NCBI RefSeq assembly: GCF_954871325.1
Contig: NC_088775.1
Span: forward strand, 24,777,561 to 24,841,560
From: Gordionus sp. m RMFG-2023
Lineage: Eukaryota; Nematomorpha; Gordioida; Chordodea; Parachordodidae
Reading direction: 5' to 3'
Length of the DNA stretch: 64,000 nt
Part shown: one piece after another, positions 9,888 through 21,639 of the stretch
Layout of the letters: each line of letters starts with the position of its first letter
Numbering within the stretch: position 1 is the first letter of the stretch
Notes under the pieces: model-generated
Told to the model about the DNA's origin: nothing
The model's input: the letters and a program-made list of their open reading frames with translations, nothing else
Database searches by the model: none
Program-made: the position numbers and the translations under genes

Positions 9888-12800
9888 GTTTTTACAAAAA
9901 TATGAAATCTTTTATTTATAAAATTTAAAAAATAAATTGAGGGAAAAGGTAGAGGTGTTAGGGCAGACTCAGTGAAGATTTTTTATAGGGTGTTTACGGC
10001 CAGGCCCGTATAATAATTTTGTATGAATTGTCTGGCCTCTTATAATTTTTTTATAAAATAAAAGCTAAATTTACCTAAGTCTAAGCTTTATTTTTTTTAC
10101 AACTTCAGGCTCGACTCTTAAATATATTTTGAACATGCAGAGAATTTTTTCCCCTAGCTCAGCTCGGGCTAGGCCTACTTTTCGAAGATGGGAAGAGGAA
10201 ACTAAGTGTATTAGGTCACGGAAAACGTATTTCTAATGATGTTAAAGCCAATAGGGGTTTTTTAAGCATAAAAAAAGGAAAAAATAAATAAATACAAGTA
10301 AACACAATATTCCTATATGATCATATTTCAAATATGGTGATTATAAGCATATCCAAGGCGCCCCCTCCCTTTGTCAGTTTTTGTTTATCTTCATTTAGAA
10401 TCACGGACATAAGTCATGGAGAAAAAAACACCGGACAAAAATACCCCAATTTTATAAATTTATTTTGGTTGTGTCCAATATATCAGGCAATTAAATTCAC
10501 AAACTTTTGATACCATAATGAAAATAAGTAAATAAGCTATTTTAAATATATAAATAGAAACATGTCCAAAACATAATTATAGAAAATTTAACATTCGATT
10601 TTATTAAAATTTTAAAATTTACCAAAGTTTTAAAGTTTTCGATTTTTTTAAAAAAGATGTTGGATAGCCTTGTTTGGAAAGGGGATAATTTCAAATATGC
10701 TCCTTTAAATTTTTTTTAAAAATTGGGGTATTTTTGTCCTGACTTTTTTGTCAGTAGGTATTTTGGTGAAGGTCACTTTGTTTAGGATATTTCTGACAGT
10801 GATTCATTATTTTGCTAAAAAAAATTTATCCCTTGCCTACACTCATTAATTTATACAAAATGATACTTTAAAAAAATCAATAATAAATAAAATAAATCTA
10901 AGTTAAAGAAAAAAAGACTATAATAAAAATAAAATTAAAAACCATAATAATTTTTGAAAATATTTGGCTAAAGTCAGAAATAAATCCTAAGATCACCCTA
11001 ATAAAATTTATGGGAGAAAAAACTTCAAAATATTATCACCACCCCTTTAGTAAAGAAAAAAATAATCAATACATAATTTGATGGCAAAGAAAAAGTTTTA
11101 AAAAAATACTTTAATACTTTTTGTGTTTTAAAATTTGGTTAAATTGTAAAAATATAATTTGGACTAAAATATTGCGACATTATATATTTTTTATAAGGAA
11201 AATATACAAGATAGAAGATATATTTCATGTATTATTATTTTTTGATTCATAATTATATCTTGGTGTCTTAAATTATGCATATTTATATTAAATTGCTGTG
11301 ATTTACCAAGATTTGCCTTTTTTTCGCTGCTCTTTATTATTTTTTCGTGAAAATAAAATAGGTTTACCCTCATTAATATAGATTTATATCAATACTATTT
11401 TTCAGAGTTGTTAAAGTATCTAGATACAAGAGTATCTAGATATAAAAATGTGGTATCTGTATCTAGATAGATTTTTGATTAAAGTATCTGTATCTAGATA
11501 TTATTTTAGAGGTATCTGTATCTGTTTTAGATACTTTTATAGATACATTTAGATATACTTCTATTTAACGCTTTTTTATATTATAAATAAAAATACTTGA
11601 ATAAATTTATTTTATTTCATATGAGCATATAACTTAATATTAATATATATATTTAAAAACTATATATATATGTAAAATATTAAAACTTATATATAAAAAA
11701 AATATGTAAATATTAATTAAATATTATGTCCGAGTTATCAATAACAAGCAAATTCTGATATTACAATCCATCTCAAGGAATTTGCCATTTTAAATTGCAA
11801 TGGAATTGGTATTTTATTCTATTCTATTATATTAATTTTTAAGATTAATATTGATGACAAAAATGACGACATTCTTCCATAGCCAATCCATATTTTAAAA
11901 TAATATCTCAATATAAAGAAAACAAATCTCTGTTAGTAAAATGTTTGCCATGTCTACCAAAAAATATGCAAATTTCAGTTAGCATTACCTCAACTTGCAA
12001 TATTGTAAAACATTTAAGTGTATATATACTAAATAAATGTTTACAATTTTAAATTTTAAGAGAAAACATCAAACACTCTTAATCCAAATAAAAAAGGGGA
12101 AGGAGAAAAAACCTATTAAAGAAAATATTGGACTAGGCTCAGTCCATTGATTTTTTTCCAAGAGACCTCAGACTTTAACCCAAACCACTTTAGATGATAT
12201 AATAACTGATTTTATTATAGATAGCATTCAGCCATTTTCAATTGTTGAAAATCCTTCATTTATAAAAATGATCAAAACATTAGCTCTACAAAAAAATATA
12301 ATTTGCCGACAGACAGTGGTTGCTAGAATCTCCCAAAGATGGGAGAATGAAAAAAAAGAAATCATTAAAAGTCTAATAGAACCATTGTTAATATGTACAA
12401 CAGCAGATTGTTGGAGTGCCTATCGCCGGTATAGCTAACATTTAAATTTGTATAATAATTTAATTACAAACAAATTATTTGAGCAGTTTTAAGAAATGTT
12501 AATTTTTAGTTCATACATAGGAGTCACTGCACACTATATAGATCCAACAAGTTTGGAAAGAAAAAATGTAGCGTTGGCTTGTAAAAGAATGACTGGTAGT
12601 CATACATATGATAAAATAGCAAAAAATTTACAAGATATAGCAAAGGATTATTGCATACAAAATAAAATCTCAAAGAGCATTACTAATAATGCCAAAAACT
12701 TTATTAAGTCTTTTAGGTTTATTTTATTATAAATATAAACATAATGTTACTTATTTATGATAGAGTTTTCAAGCCAATTGAAAATATTAGTGAATCCATA

Positions 12801-15800
12801 GATGATCTGGAAGATGAAGAAACAGTTGCACCATTATCAATATCAGATCTTTATACTACTGCTCAGGATTTTGGAATATCAGAATCATGAACCTGTGTAA
12901 AAAAACCAATAATTTAATATCCGATTTTTTTCAGTATCCCACAGCAGGAGATATGATTGTTAATGATTTAAATTCTGATAATCAACAAATTTTAAATATT
13001 TTTTCAAAAATGAATTCCGAGATAGATTTTAGTATTTTTAAACAATATCCTGATATAAAAATGTTATTCATTAAATATAACACCACAATCCCTTCCAGCG
13101 CCCCTGTTGAAAGACTTTAGTATAGCTAAAAATGTCTTTACAGATAAACGAGGATGTCTTAATGACCAAAATTTTGAAAATATTTTATTACTGAAATCTA
13201 ATAATTATTTATATTATAATCATTTAATCATCTATTATATTATTTTATTAATGATATATAATAATTATTTATATTAATCATATATTATATTAATATCTAA
13301 AAATCATTATTTTAGTTATATTTTGATAAATGTGATATCGAGTCAATAAATTTTTTAGATCATTTCATAAATTTTCACAATAGAATCCTAATTTAGGTTT
13401 ATTCAAACCTTATATAAGAGTATAATAAAAAATGTATCTGTAACTAGATACATCTTAAATTGTATCTGTATCTAGATACATTTTAAATTGTACCTGTATC
13501 TAGATAACTTTTTAGAAGCTGTATCTAGATAAATTTTTAGACAATGTATATGTATCTAGATCCATTTAAAAAGTATCTTTTAACATCTGCTATTTTTTAA
13601 ATGAATATTTTTATTTTTTCTCCATTAAACATTTTTACTTATAAATAATTTTTTTTTTGGTTAAAAAAAACCCCATAATTTAAAATTTAACGGCTTTTAC
13701 TGTGAAACAAGTGATATTATTAAATATACAATAAAAGAGGTAAACAAAGCAAAGCAAGGTTTTATTTTAATTTAATACATATTGAAATTAAATAATGTAC
13801 AAGCAATTAATAAAGGTTAAACATCATGTTTAAATAATAAAAAGAAATTATGTTGTAAATTCCTCTATCCTAAAATCCTATTAAAAATATGTAATGTTCT
13901 GTATATTGACCACCTAATCTATATGATCAAAGCATTCCTGCTCTTGAGTGATCACTATGCAGAGGTTTCTTAATAACTGTATTTTAAGTTAATATTTCAT
14001 TTATTAAAAAAAAGGCCTTTTAATATAAAATAAAAATATCTTTTTATACAATAATAAAAATAAATTTATACCATTTTGTTTTCAAAAAAAAAGATTCGAA
14101 ATTTCTAGCTTTTATTTGTTTGTTTAAAATATCCAATAGTAATATTAATTTTTCCAATTTAAATGAAAATGAAAACTCCCAATATTCGTCGAGAATTCAA
14201 AGACCATAATGAATATACACAAATATTGTAATAAATGGACATATTCACTTAAATGTTATCAATGCCTGAAAAAAACAAATGAAAATCAAAGACATAGCAA
14301 TCTAAAAACGCTTTGTTTGTAAAAAGCAGGATTTTTGTGCTAAGATTTTAAAATGGCCTTTTGTGGAAGTCATTATTGGAGTAAATAGGAATTTGTTAAA
14401 TTTTTTGTATTCGCTGATCTTTTTCGTTTCTACTTGTGTTAGTGGATTGCTATTGATGTTATATGGGAATGAAGAGACGCATGTGTAGTCCCATATTAGT
14501 GATTTTCCGAGGTCCCAAATTTGTGTATCAGAAATTTAAAATATTTTTTAGTCACTTGTCTTAAATAAATTTATGAAACTTAAGATATTCTTAAATAACT
14601 CCTTATAAAAATCATTAAGTATTCCCCCCCCCTCCCCACAGCGAATTCTTACTTACGCCCCTGGTTAAAGATTAAGAACGGAATATGTATAAAAATTTTG
14701 TAATATAAAGACATTTGCGATAGGAAAAGACCCCGATGAGGTGGTAAAAGGGATAAGATTATACAGTCAATATAATTAAAATCAACAAGTTTTGTTAATT
14801 TATATTATATTTCATTTCATTTATAAAGAAATGTATGTCAATTGTATTTATTTTTTTCAGTTCTGCCTCTCTCCTAGCATATTTTTTATACTATGTATAG
14901 ACTTTAAGTGTAGATTGTGCCTTAATTCAATCTAAAAGAAGCATATGAAGGTAAAAATATGAATTTAGTTTAAATTCTGTTAAAGATAGGGAAAAAATTG
15001 ATGAAAATCTGTATGAAGATTCTTGTGAAAATGATCTATTAAGTTTTTTTTAAAATAAAGATCATTCTTTAAATATTTTTTATAAATATTAAAATTTTTA
15101 TTTATCAAATTAATGCAACCCTCTCATCCTCTGCGTCAGTTGAACATGTGTTTAGCACAACTAAAGCTGGGTTGTGAGCCCTCTTTTTCTGATTAAAATT
15201 TTAAAAATCAAGTTAAATATAAATAAAAATTATTACAAAAACAAATTTTCTTTTTATTATCTATGGGGAAAACAATAAATAAAAAGAAAATTTATATATA
15301 ATATTTAGTATTTTTTAAGTAATGAGTTAAGCGCTACTTTTTTGTACAGCCAGTAACGCGTTCCTATTTTTACAATGTAACGAATAAAGGTCTTTTTTTT
15401 AAACGTAACTAGTAACCCCTTTATTTTTTCAGGTCCTGCTTAATTCCAGATGAATAATTTAAAATTTTTATTGTTCTAGTGATCTAATTCCGTTAGCTTT
15501 TTGTATATCGATTCCTATCCAACTCTTATATTAGAAATACCCAATCCGATCCTATATAAAAAATTTAAAAAATTATATTTTATAGAAGAAAAAGTAACCA
15601 ACATTTTTAGGAAATTTTAAAAATTATAAACGACTAGAGAGTAACAAATTTTTTTTGTTATTTTTACTCAAAAAATATTTATAAAATTATTTTAAATAAA
15701 AGAATATCCAGCCTGAAAAAATTTTCTGTTTGAGAGAGTTTAGTCAGGTCTCGGTAGAGTTGTTAAACGACCCGATTAAGATTTTAGCCAAAATAATATT

Positions 15801-18155
15801 ATGTAAGCCTCGATATCTAGTAAATAGAGGTCCAAACCTTTCTGCCACCTGAGCAAAATTTCCAGTACTTAATATTATTTGGGCTAAAATCTTAATCAGG
15901 CCTCTTAAAATCGACGTTTAACAATACTAGATCTCAGATTTTTTTCTGTAATTTATTAAACTTAATTTATCATTTTTGAGTCTCGTCATTGGTATCGTTT
16001 AAAATTTAAAATATGGTGCATTTCTGTGTTATGGCTGTAGTAAGTAGCTAACTTTTTTTGAAAATTTTTTTTCCAAAACATTTTCTAAATAAATAAAGGG
16101 TAAAATTTTATTTTTTTTTGCTAGAGGAGAAATAGCCTTTGAAAAGATAATAAAGAAAAAAAAGAGAGGGATTATTATAAAAGTACTAGCTAACCCGTCA
16201 AGAATGACGGGGTTGAGGAGTAATTAGTTAGTTTTTCTTTTTACTTTTATGATAGTTGTTACCTGTTATTTAAAAATAATATTTTTTTATTCTTTATAAC
16301 CCCCTCCCCTCTTCAGGCCAGGTCCCCAGGCCTGCAAAAAAAATTTGTTTTAGGTCAATGTCTGATCCATAGTTGATAATAAAATTCCCAAGCGTCCAAG
16401 CTGATAATAATTTTGAAAAAATTTTCCCTACCCAGTCCAATATAATTCATAAAAATATTTTCCAAGCCCAGCCCCACCCATAATAATTTTAAAAAATTTT
16501 TCTTAAACCTGGTCAACTTGTAATAATTTTGAAATTTTTTTCCCAAGCCTGGAGATAAGTTAATCTCTAAAAACCATATAAATTTTTTATTCTTTTTGAT
16601 CCCGCTCGATCCTACTTCAGACCAAGGCCAACCCATTAGGAACAAGAGTGAATACTATTTGTTGAGTAAAAATATATTTAAATTAACTTTTACCTGAGAA
16701 TCATATAAATATTATGCCTAATCTCTAATATCAAAAAATTCCTATCAGGTTCATGCACATAATCATGTTGGGAAAATATTCACAAGCCCGCCAAAGACTA
16801 TAATAAATTTGGTAGTTGAGAACTAAGATAAAATATGTAAATTCATAATTCATTTAAAAATATAATCAGAATATGAAAGTTGCATGAGCCTTGGTTTTTT
16901 ATCAGGCCTGGCCATGTCTGCAAAAAACAATTTTTAGGCCAATGCCTATCCCATATTTAAAATTAAATAATTTTCAAGCATCTCTATTTTAAATTTTATC
17001 CAATATGATTTCTATCACAAATTTAAATTTTATTCTAAATATTAAATGAAACGACCAGATCTAAAGAGTAATAAAATGATTAATATGAAAATAGGCAGGA
17101 GTCCTTTCAAATTATAAGAATAACGTTTTAAAGAAATAATTTCCAAGGTTAGATAGAGTAACTTGGTGAATAATTACATTTTTTAAAATTAAAATATTTA
17201 CCTTTAAAATAAAAAACACAATTATCAAGATACCGAAAACATAGAATCGATAAATCTATCTGGAAACCCATTAACATACGTAAAGACAAAGGCTTTTAGG
17301 GGACTTAGAAACGTTGGTTACTTGATTCTTTCCTCTTCCGGCTTGAAATATTTGGAACCTGGTTGTTTCGACGGATTGCATAACGTTAGTCATTTGACTA
17401 TGACAAGGGTTCCCTTGAGCAATATAGAACCAAACACATTCAGAGGCTTGAGAAAAGTAGGAACTTTGGAGCTTAAACATGCCAAAGTAGGAAAAATTAA
17501 AGAATACGCGTTTCGAGGGTCAGAAGATATAAACAGATTGATTCTTAGCGATATAGAATTAGAATATTTAGATAAAAGAGCTTTCAGGGGCATGATACTG
17601 ACTACCGTGAAAGATGCGAAGGATGGTTTGGACAAAAAATTTATGATGGAAAAGGTGGATTTATCCAGAAACAATCTTAAATATGTAGACCCGCTCATAT
17701 TCGTAGATTTGGAAAAAAACACAAAAGTTGTGGATTTAAGTGATAATCCCATATCCTGTGGTGATTGTAACATGTCCTGGGTAGGGTTGGCGAGTTATTT
17801 TTACGGTCATAATCAACCTTCATTAGGTTCTTACGATTCTTCTCGAACAACACCTAAAGGTGGATCAGATCAAAATTTAATCAGTGACAAAAAAATTATA
17901 GACCTAAGTAATTTTACTAATACTATCAAGTTTAACCCCCATCATATATCTCAACTCAAATGTTTTACCCCGTTGCACTTAAAAGGGAAATTAGTTAAGG
18001 ACGTCAGTTTTTACAATGAATTCGGTTGTTTATTAACAGCTAGAGAATTAGCTGAAAGACTTGATATAGATTTGTCATCTGGAACTTCCATGGACTGCTA
18101 TTTTATCAGTAGTTACTTATTACTAATTAGTGTATTGATTCCTCTCATGTTATAG
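9218..18155 (+). CDS. Leucine-rich-repeat protein, secreted or GPI-anchored (two exons)
   Basis: Spliced product of 531 residues from exons 9218-9887 and 17230-18155. Residues 1-29 form a hydrophobic signal segment. Residues 61-117 form an LRRNT cysteine cap (CPKMCLC ... VIC), with about 50 residues between its third and fourth cysteines, far more than usual. About ten leucine-rich repeats follow. An LRRCT cap comes next ([12 protein letters not shown], then CF and GC). The extreme C-terminus is hydrophobic ([13 protein letters not shown]) after a small-residue stretch (SSGTSMDC), as in GPI-anchored proteins. Such proteins (connectin- or chaoptin-like in arthropods) act in cell-surface recognition and adhesion. 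I do not recognise an exact orthologue. The GPI anchor is inference, and a single membrane span is the alternative. Confidence 0.85.
9888..11402. other. LRR intron, left part: decayed repeats
   Basis: No exon recognised. GGCC/GGCTC words between about 9990 and 10180 resemble a decayed hAT-type end. A short inverted repeat pairs GGACAAAAATACCCCAATTT at about 10433 with its complement at about 10715-10735, and may mark a MITE of about 300 bp. The rest is A/T-rich with no clear structure. Confidence 0.4.
11403..13589 (+). mobile_element. hAT element, GTATCTAGATAC family, near complete
   Basis: The exact 8-bp target duplication CTATTTTT lies at 11395-11402 and 13590-13597. Ends are CAGAGTTGTTAAAG at the left and a degenerate CTTTTAACATCTG at the right. 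Both subterminal regions carry many copies of the palindromic word GTATCTAGATAC (about 11417-11545 and 13434-13575). Transposase remains run left to right. Length is 2187 bp. It lies within the LRR intron. A non-coding relative is at 52028-52723. Confidence 0.95.
12193..13190 (+). pseudogene. hAT transposase, broken
   Basis: Plus-strand frames show the usual hAT order. An N-terminal part [20 protein letters not shown] ... IICRQTV ... [13 protein letters not shown] runs from 12193 to 12435. The RNase-H-like middle [18 protein letters not shown] ... [16 protein letters not shown] lies at 12517-12640. The C-terminal dimerisation motif [13 protein letters not shown] lies near 13080-13118, with a decayed continuation to about 13190. 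At least three frame interruptions separate these parts, so the copy cannot make a whole protein. No BED zinc finger was found upstream. Confidence 0.85.
13598..14929. other. LRR intron, middle part: no gene seen
   Basis: A/T-rich sequence without recognisable coding. At about 14622-14652 there is a C-rich tract followed by CTTACTTACGCCCCTG. This looks like the right terminus of a CAGGGGCGTAAG-type element, and no left partner was found. Confidence 0.35.
14930..15430 (+). mobile_element. hAT fragment with GTAACG words
   Basis: A transposase C-terminus is visible near 15105-15170 ([20 protein letters not shown]), matching the hATC motif [10 protein letters not shown]. It is followed at 15330-15420 by GTAACGCGTTCC, GTAACG and CGTAACTAGTAACC words like those at 61293-61436. 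The left end was not found and the right terminus is poorly defined, so this is a degraded right half. Confidence 0.6.
15755..15929. mobile_element. hAT-derived MITE, 175 bp (TAG-GTTGTTAAACG family)
   Basis: Inverted ends TAGAGTTGTTAAACG and CGTTTAACAATACTA enclose complementary blocks ATTAAGATTTTAGCC and GGCTAAAATCTTAAT. Flanking octamers GGTCTCGG and GATCTCAG agree at six of eight positions, a decayed target duplication. It is an older copy of the 50644-50866 family. Confidence 0.8.
15930..17229. other. LRR intron, right part
   Basis: Apart from the repeat block at 16290-16640 and its fragment near 16905, this is A/T-rich sequence without an exon I can support. The last 200 bp before the acceptor at 17229 show nothing notable. 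Confidence 0.35.
16290..16640. repeat. CC/GG-word repeat block in the LRR intron
   Basis: Four or so degenerate repeats of about 50 bp combine CCCAAGCC or CCCAGCC words with TAATAATTTTGAAAA. They begin near CAGGCCAGGTCCCCAGGCC and end near GACCAAGGCCAACCC. A related short piece lies at about 16905-16970. It is probably the subterminal part of another DNA transposon family, with ends not resolved. Confidence 0.5.
17230..18155 (+). CDS. LRR gene, exon 2 (terminal)
   Basis: The acceptor TATCAAG before 17230 restores the frame (G plus AT gives Asp) and the repeat INLSGNPL follows at once. Further repeats include [40 protein letters not shown] and VVDLSDNP, then the LRRCT and hydrophobic tail. 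The stop codon is TAG at 18153. The acceptor lacks a pyrimidine tract, which is also true of several OXA1L acceptors in this window. Confidence 0.83.
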
Positions 18156-18545
18156 CACTGCCTTTATATTTGAATGTTTCTATTTTAAATCAATTTATAT
18201 GTACTTGTATCTCTTTCTCGGCAATTCTTAGAAAATATTTTGTAATTCTAATATAAATATGCATATAATACACATTTTTCATTTGTTAACATTTTTTTAA
18301 ATGAATTTATATAAGGTTCCGCTCAATATTTTTTACAGATATATAGTTATTTATTAAGTTTCCTTAAAAAATTAAATATTTTCTATTCCTCCAATAACCC
18401 TCTAATATTATTCATAATTAATTATACTATGGTATGCATTAAATTACGTGAAATTTAGAATTATGTAATATAATGGAAATATAAAATAACAGTGCAATCA
18501 AATTCAAAATACAAAATATTTTTCCATCTTATCAAATGTTTTCAA
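18156..18545. other. 3' flank of the LRR gene
   Basis: A/T-rich sequence. No convincing AATAAA lies close after the stop; the nearest clear match is near 18543, at the start of the duplicated block. Transcript end is therefore unresolved. Confidence 0.3.
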
Positions 18546-18813
18546 TAAACTTTTTAAAAGGGGGTATATCATTAAATTATTTTTCTGGCATCCTCTTCCT
18601 TTAGAGCCTGGCATAATTCCCTTCCAAAAATTAAAAATACGTATTTTTAATTTTTGGAAGGGAATTAAAGATTATTCAATCTGCTGAAATTCTCAACAAT
18701 ATAAGATTTGCAATCTAATTTTTAAATAGTTAAACTTTTTAAAAGGGGATGTATCATTAAATTATTTTTCTGGCATCCCCTTCCTTTAGAGCCTGGCATA
18801 ATTCCCTTCCAAA
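18546..18813 (+). repeat. Direct repeat of about 82 bp (18546-18627 and 18731-18813)
   Basis: Two near-identical copies begin TAAACTTTTTAAAAGGGG and end GCATAATTCCCTTCCAAA. They share the block GGCATCCCCTTCCTTTAG with one or two differences, and that block also resembles DNA at about 19840-19860 inside the NUMT region. The copies are separated by about 100 bp that begins with one arm of a perfect palindrome. Confidence 0.88.
18614..18667. repeat. Perfect 54-bp palindrome without spacer
   Basis: Every base of 18614-18640 pairs with 18641-18667; the centre reads AAAATACGTATTTT. The left half is the end of the first direct-repeat copy. It could form a 27-bp hairpin. It looks like the scar of a fold-back or template-switch event next to the NUMT. 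Confidence 0.92.
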
Positions 18814-18819
18814 TTATAG

Positions 18820-19990
18820 CAGAACTGGTACTTAGCAACTAAAGTTTTCTACCAAAAAACCTACTATAGTACCTTAAATTTATCAAACCATTAAGATTCA
18901 TAATCTTATAATTATGATATAAGGCAATAACTCCCCCCACGAAAACTTTATTATATCATATCGAACTCGAGGATATGAAGCCCGAATAAACAAAAATATA
19001 AGTGAAAATAATCTAGAAAAACCAATAATCACCATAAATCTTATTACAGCTGTTCACAAGTAGTGAAAATAACATGATCGAAATATATTCAGCTATAAAA
19101 ATTAAAGCAAAAAACCCTGAGTAAAACTCAACATTAAAACCTGATACCAACTCAGACTCACCTTCCATCAGATCAAAGGGAATACGATTTATCTCAGCCA
19201 ATGAACAAATCAAAAAAGACACTAACAAATATATAAATATATACCCATATATATTTATAGGAGTCATAAATTCCTCAAATTCATAACTTATTACCACTAA
19301 CCCTATTAGTAAAAAAATATATCTTATAATTAACTCATAAGAGACAGCCTGTCTTACCGCTCGTATACCCCCCAGCATAGAAAACTTTAAATTTCTTAGT
19401 TAAACCCCTGTAATAAAAAAGTATACGCTTACCCCCAATAACATAATATAGACCAGTAGAGGGTAATCATTTATTAGAGCGAAAGATCCTTGGGTCAGCA
19501 CAAATTCGAAAAGGACCAAATAAAATCCTATTGATAGGACTGGTGTAGCCATTCATAGATGCCATCAAGTATAAGTATATACGAATATGCCCTTAGAAAA
19601 CAACTTGATGGCATCTATGAATGGCTGCACCAGTCCTAACACTAGGACTTTATTTGGTTTTTTCGAATTTGTGCTGACAAAAGGATCTTTCGCTCTAATA
19701 ATGCATAAAAGGACATTCCTATGAATAAAAATCCTTGGGTCAGCACAAATTCGAAAAAAACCAAATCTAAAGACCGAAATAGGCCTATCAAAATCTTAAC
19801 TTTTGAGCATAAAATCTGCCACAATAGATTCCTAAAGGAAGGGGATGCCAACGTTGCCTGTCCCGCCCCCCGCCCCATTCTTCTCTTCTTCTCATACCGT
19901 GTCAACACTCGAATTATTCCAAGCACCCGTTTGTTTAGCAGGGTATTTAATTTTCTTAGACCTATTTTAAACAAAACGTTTTTCAAAGCA
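18820..19990 (-). pseudogene. nad1: Nuclear copy of mitochondrial nad1 (NUMT), rearranged
   Basis: Minus-strand frames match NADH dehydrogenase subunit 1. An N-terminal piece MSFYALLERKILLSAQIRKN lies at about 19710-19650 (family pattern TLLERKVLGYIQIRKGPNK). The middle and C-terminal part runs from about 19580 to 18850, including MLGGIRAVRQAVSYEL, AEINRIPFDLMEGESELVSG and FNVEFYSGFFALIFIAEY. ATA and TGA codons fall where mitochondrial Met and Trp would be read. The segment after the N-terminal block is missing and the surrounding DNA is duplicated and inverted. In-frame stops under either code, and nuclear repeats on both sides, mark it as a nuclear fossil. Confidence 0.85.
19473..19700. repeat. 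Inverted duplication of nad1 segment (hairpin, about 97-bp arms)
   Basis: Bases 19473-19569 recur in reverse complement at 19604-19700 with a 34-bp loop. Matching blocks include GCGAAAGATCC, GTCAGCACAAATTCGAAAA and CATTCATAGATGCCATCAAG. A third, direct copy of the GTCAGCACAAATTCGAAAA block lies at about 19739-19758. The arms differ at several positions, so the duplication is not recent. Confidence 0.9.
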
Positions 19991-20475
19991 TTTTACACGT
20001 TATTTACAAAAATTTTTACTTACAGACAACAAACGATTTTTATTATTCAGTGAATTTTTATATTAAAATATAAAATAAGTGCAAAAAACTAATATATCCC
20101 CAGAAAGTGACAAAGGTTACTCCAAAGCTAATATTATTTACTTATTAAAATATAAAAAGCATATAAAGTACTTACAATCCCTAATTATTTTCAAATAGCC
20201 CATACAAACAGAAAAAGCAAACTGAATATAAGGAAGGAAAAGATAGGACTTAATTCTTAAATAGATAACTTATATTAAAATATTATTCACTAGATTAGTT
20301 TATATATTTTTATTATAAAATTTGCATTAATAAAATGTAGGCAATGAATATCTTAAATATATAATATACATGTTCTATGATATTAAATTAAAAGATGCAT
20401 TTAAGTAAAAATAAGATAGGAAATCTATTAACGTTGCTATAACTTATATAGAATTAAAATTACATTAAATGGCAT
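19991..20475. other. No gene seen
   Basis: A/T-rich sequence between the NUMT region and the retrotransposon fragment, with nothing I can assign. Confidence 0.3.
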
Positions 20476-21530
20476 TCCACATAACTGTATAATTTGCAAA
20501 GACTTTTATTTGTAGATATAACAGAAGATATACTCAATCTTAAATTTGGGGAATTATCATGGTTACAGGCTACCTTACCAACCAAATCCGGCGGCATTGG
20601 TATAAGGTCACCTACCCTACTTTCTATTATTGCGTTCATATCCTCTCGCCTGTCCTGCGAACCCATCATTCAAACACTAACAAAACATCCTGACCCCTTA
20701 CTCCTACAGGCAATTGATCTATGGAAGTCCCTCTCATTAGTCGATCCTTCATCATCGGCATTACAAAAGGATTGGGATAAACCTCTAGTTCCTAACTCCG
20801 TTGCATTCCTTAAATCGAGGAGCCAACCAGAGAACCATTCTCTACTCTTCTCCATTTCCGAAGGTAGTGGATACGAATTTTTTGAGGCTTTCCCATCCGA
20901 AACCTTGACCAGCTCCTAAGCAATGATGAGCTACGTTACGCCATCGGTCTTAGACTGAATTGCGATATGGTAATACCTTATCACTGTATCCTCTGTCAAA
21001 CGTCGGTCAACTCCAAAGGCCGTCACTCTCTACACTGCAAGCGCTGTAGAGGCAGATTCATTAAGCATTCAAAATGCAATGATACCATTGCCAGGGCCTT
21101 AAAATCCGCCGGCATCCCATCAACCCTCGAACCTACTGGTCTTTACAATTCCGGGCCCGATGGTTTGACTATGATCCCTTGGAAGAGGGGGAAATTCCTA
21201 ACTTAGGATTTCTCATGCACGATCCTCTTGCCCCTTCCAATATAAATAGAGATGCCATACTAGATGCCGAGACGAATAAACTAACTAAATATTCGCCATC
21301 TCTTCCCGCCAATTATACATTCCTACCATTAATCGCCACTACTCTAACGTAGTTCGGCTCTCATGCCCTAGACTTCTTTAAAGAGCTGGGAAAATGGATC
21401 TCTGCTAGGACCGAGGATCCCAACGAGGGATTCTACCTACGCCAACGATTAGCCATAAATACAGTAAAATATAATTATCTCAGCTTTTTCAATATCCGAA
21501 ACCCCGTAATTGCATATTTATTTAATGCCT
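20476..21530 (+). pseudogene. Retrotransposon C-terminal fragment (RT-linked, non-LTR type likely), broken
   Basis: Plus-strand reading shows the tail of a reverse-transcriptase polyprotein widespread in invertebrates. SWLQATLPTKSGGIGIRSPT corresponds to the ARLP-GGLGIR motif and lies near 20560-20620. A zinc-binding block C-x2-C-x9-H-x3-C (CILCQTSVNSKGRHSLHC) lies near 20990-21045. NDTIARALKSAGIPSTLEPT and GPDGLTMIPWKRG follow, the latter resembling a restriction-like endonuclease motif. An ALDFFKELGKWI tail ends near 21530. The catalytic RT domain is absent, so this is a truncated fossil with a few breaks. I am confident of the family pattern but not of the clade. Its base composition is less A/T-rich than its surroundings. 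Confidence 0.7.
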
Positions 21531-21639
21531 AACACTTTATAATATCTCATTCATCGTTTACTTTTTATATTCTTCCATTTCATTCAATTCATTCGTCAAG
21601 TAATTTAATTTAGTAGGGTAGGTAGTATTATATTTTTAT

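Noticed and set aside
17390-17773. 127-codon minus-strand frame across LRR exon 2
   Set aside because: It is antisense to a strongly supported LRR coding exon.
18820-19990. A functional mitochondrial nad1 gene
   Set aside because: A coding segment is missing, part of the gene is inverted and repeated, in-frame stops are present, and nuclear repeats and exons flank it.
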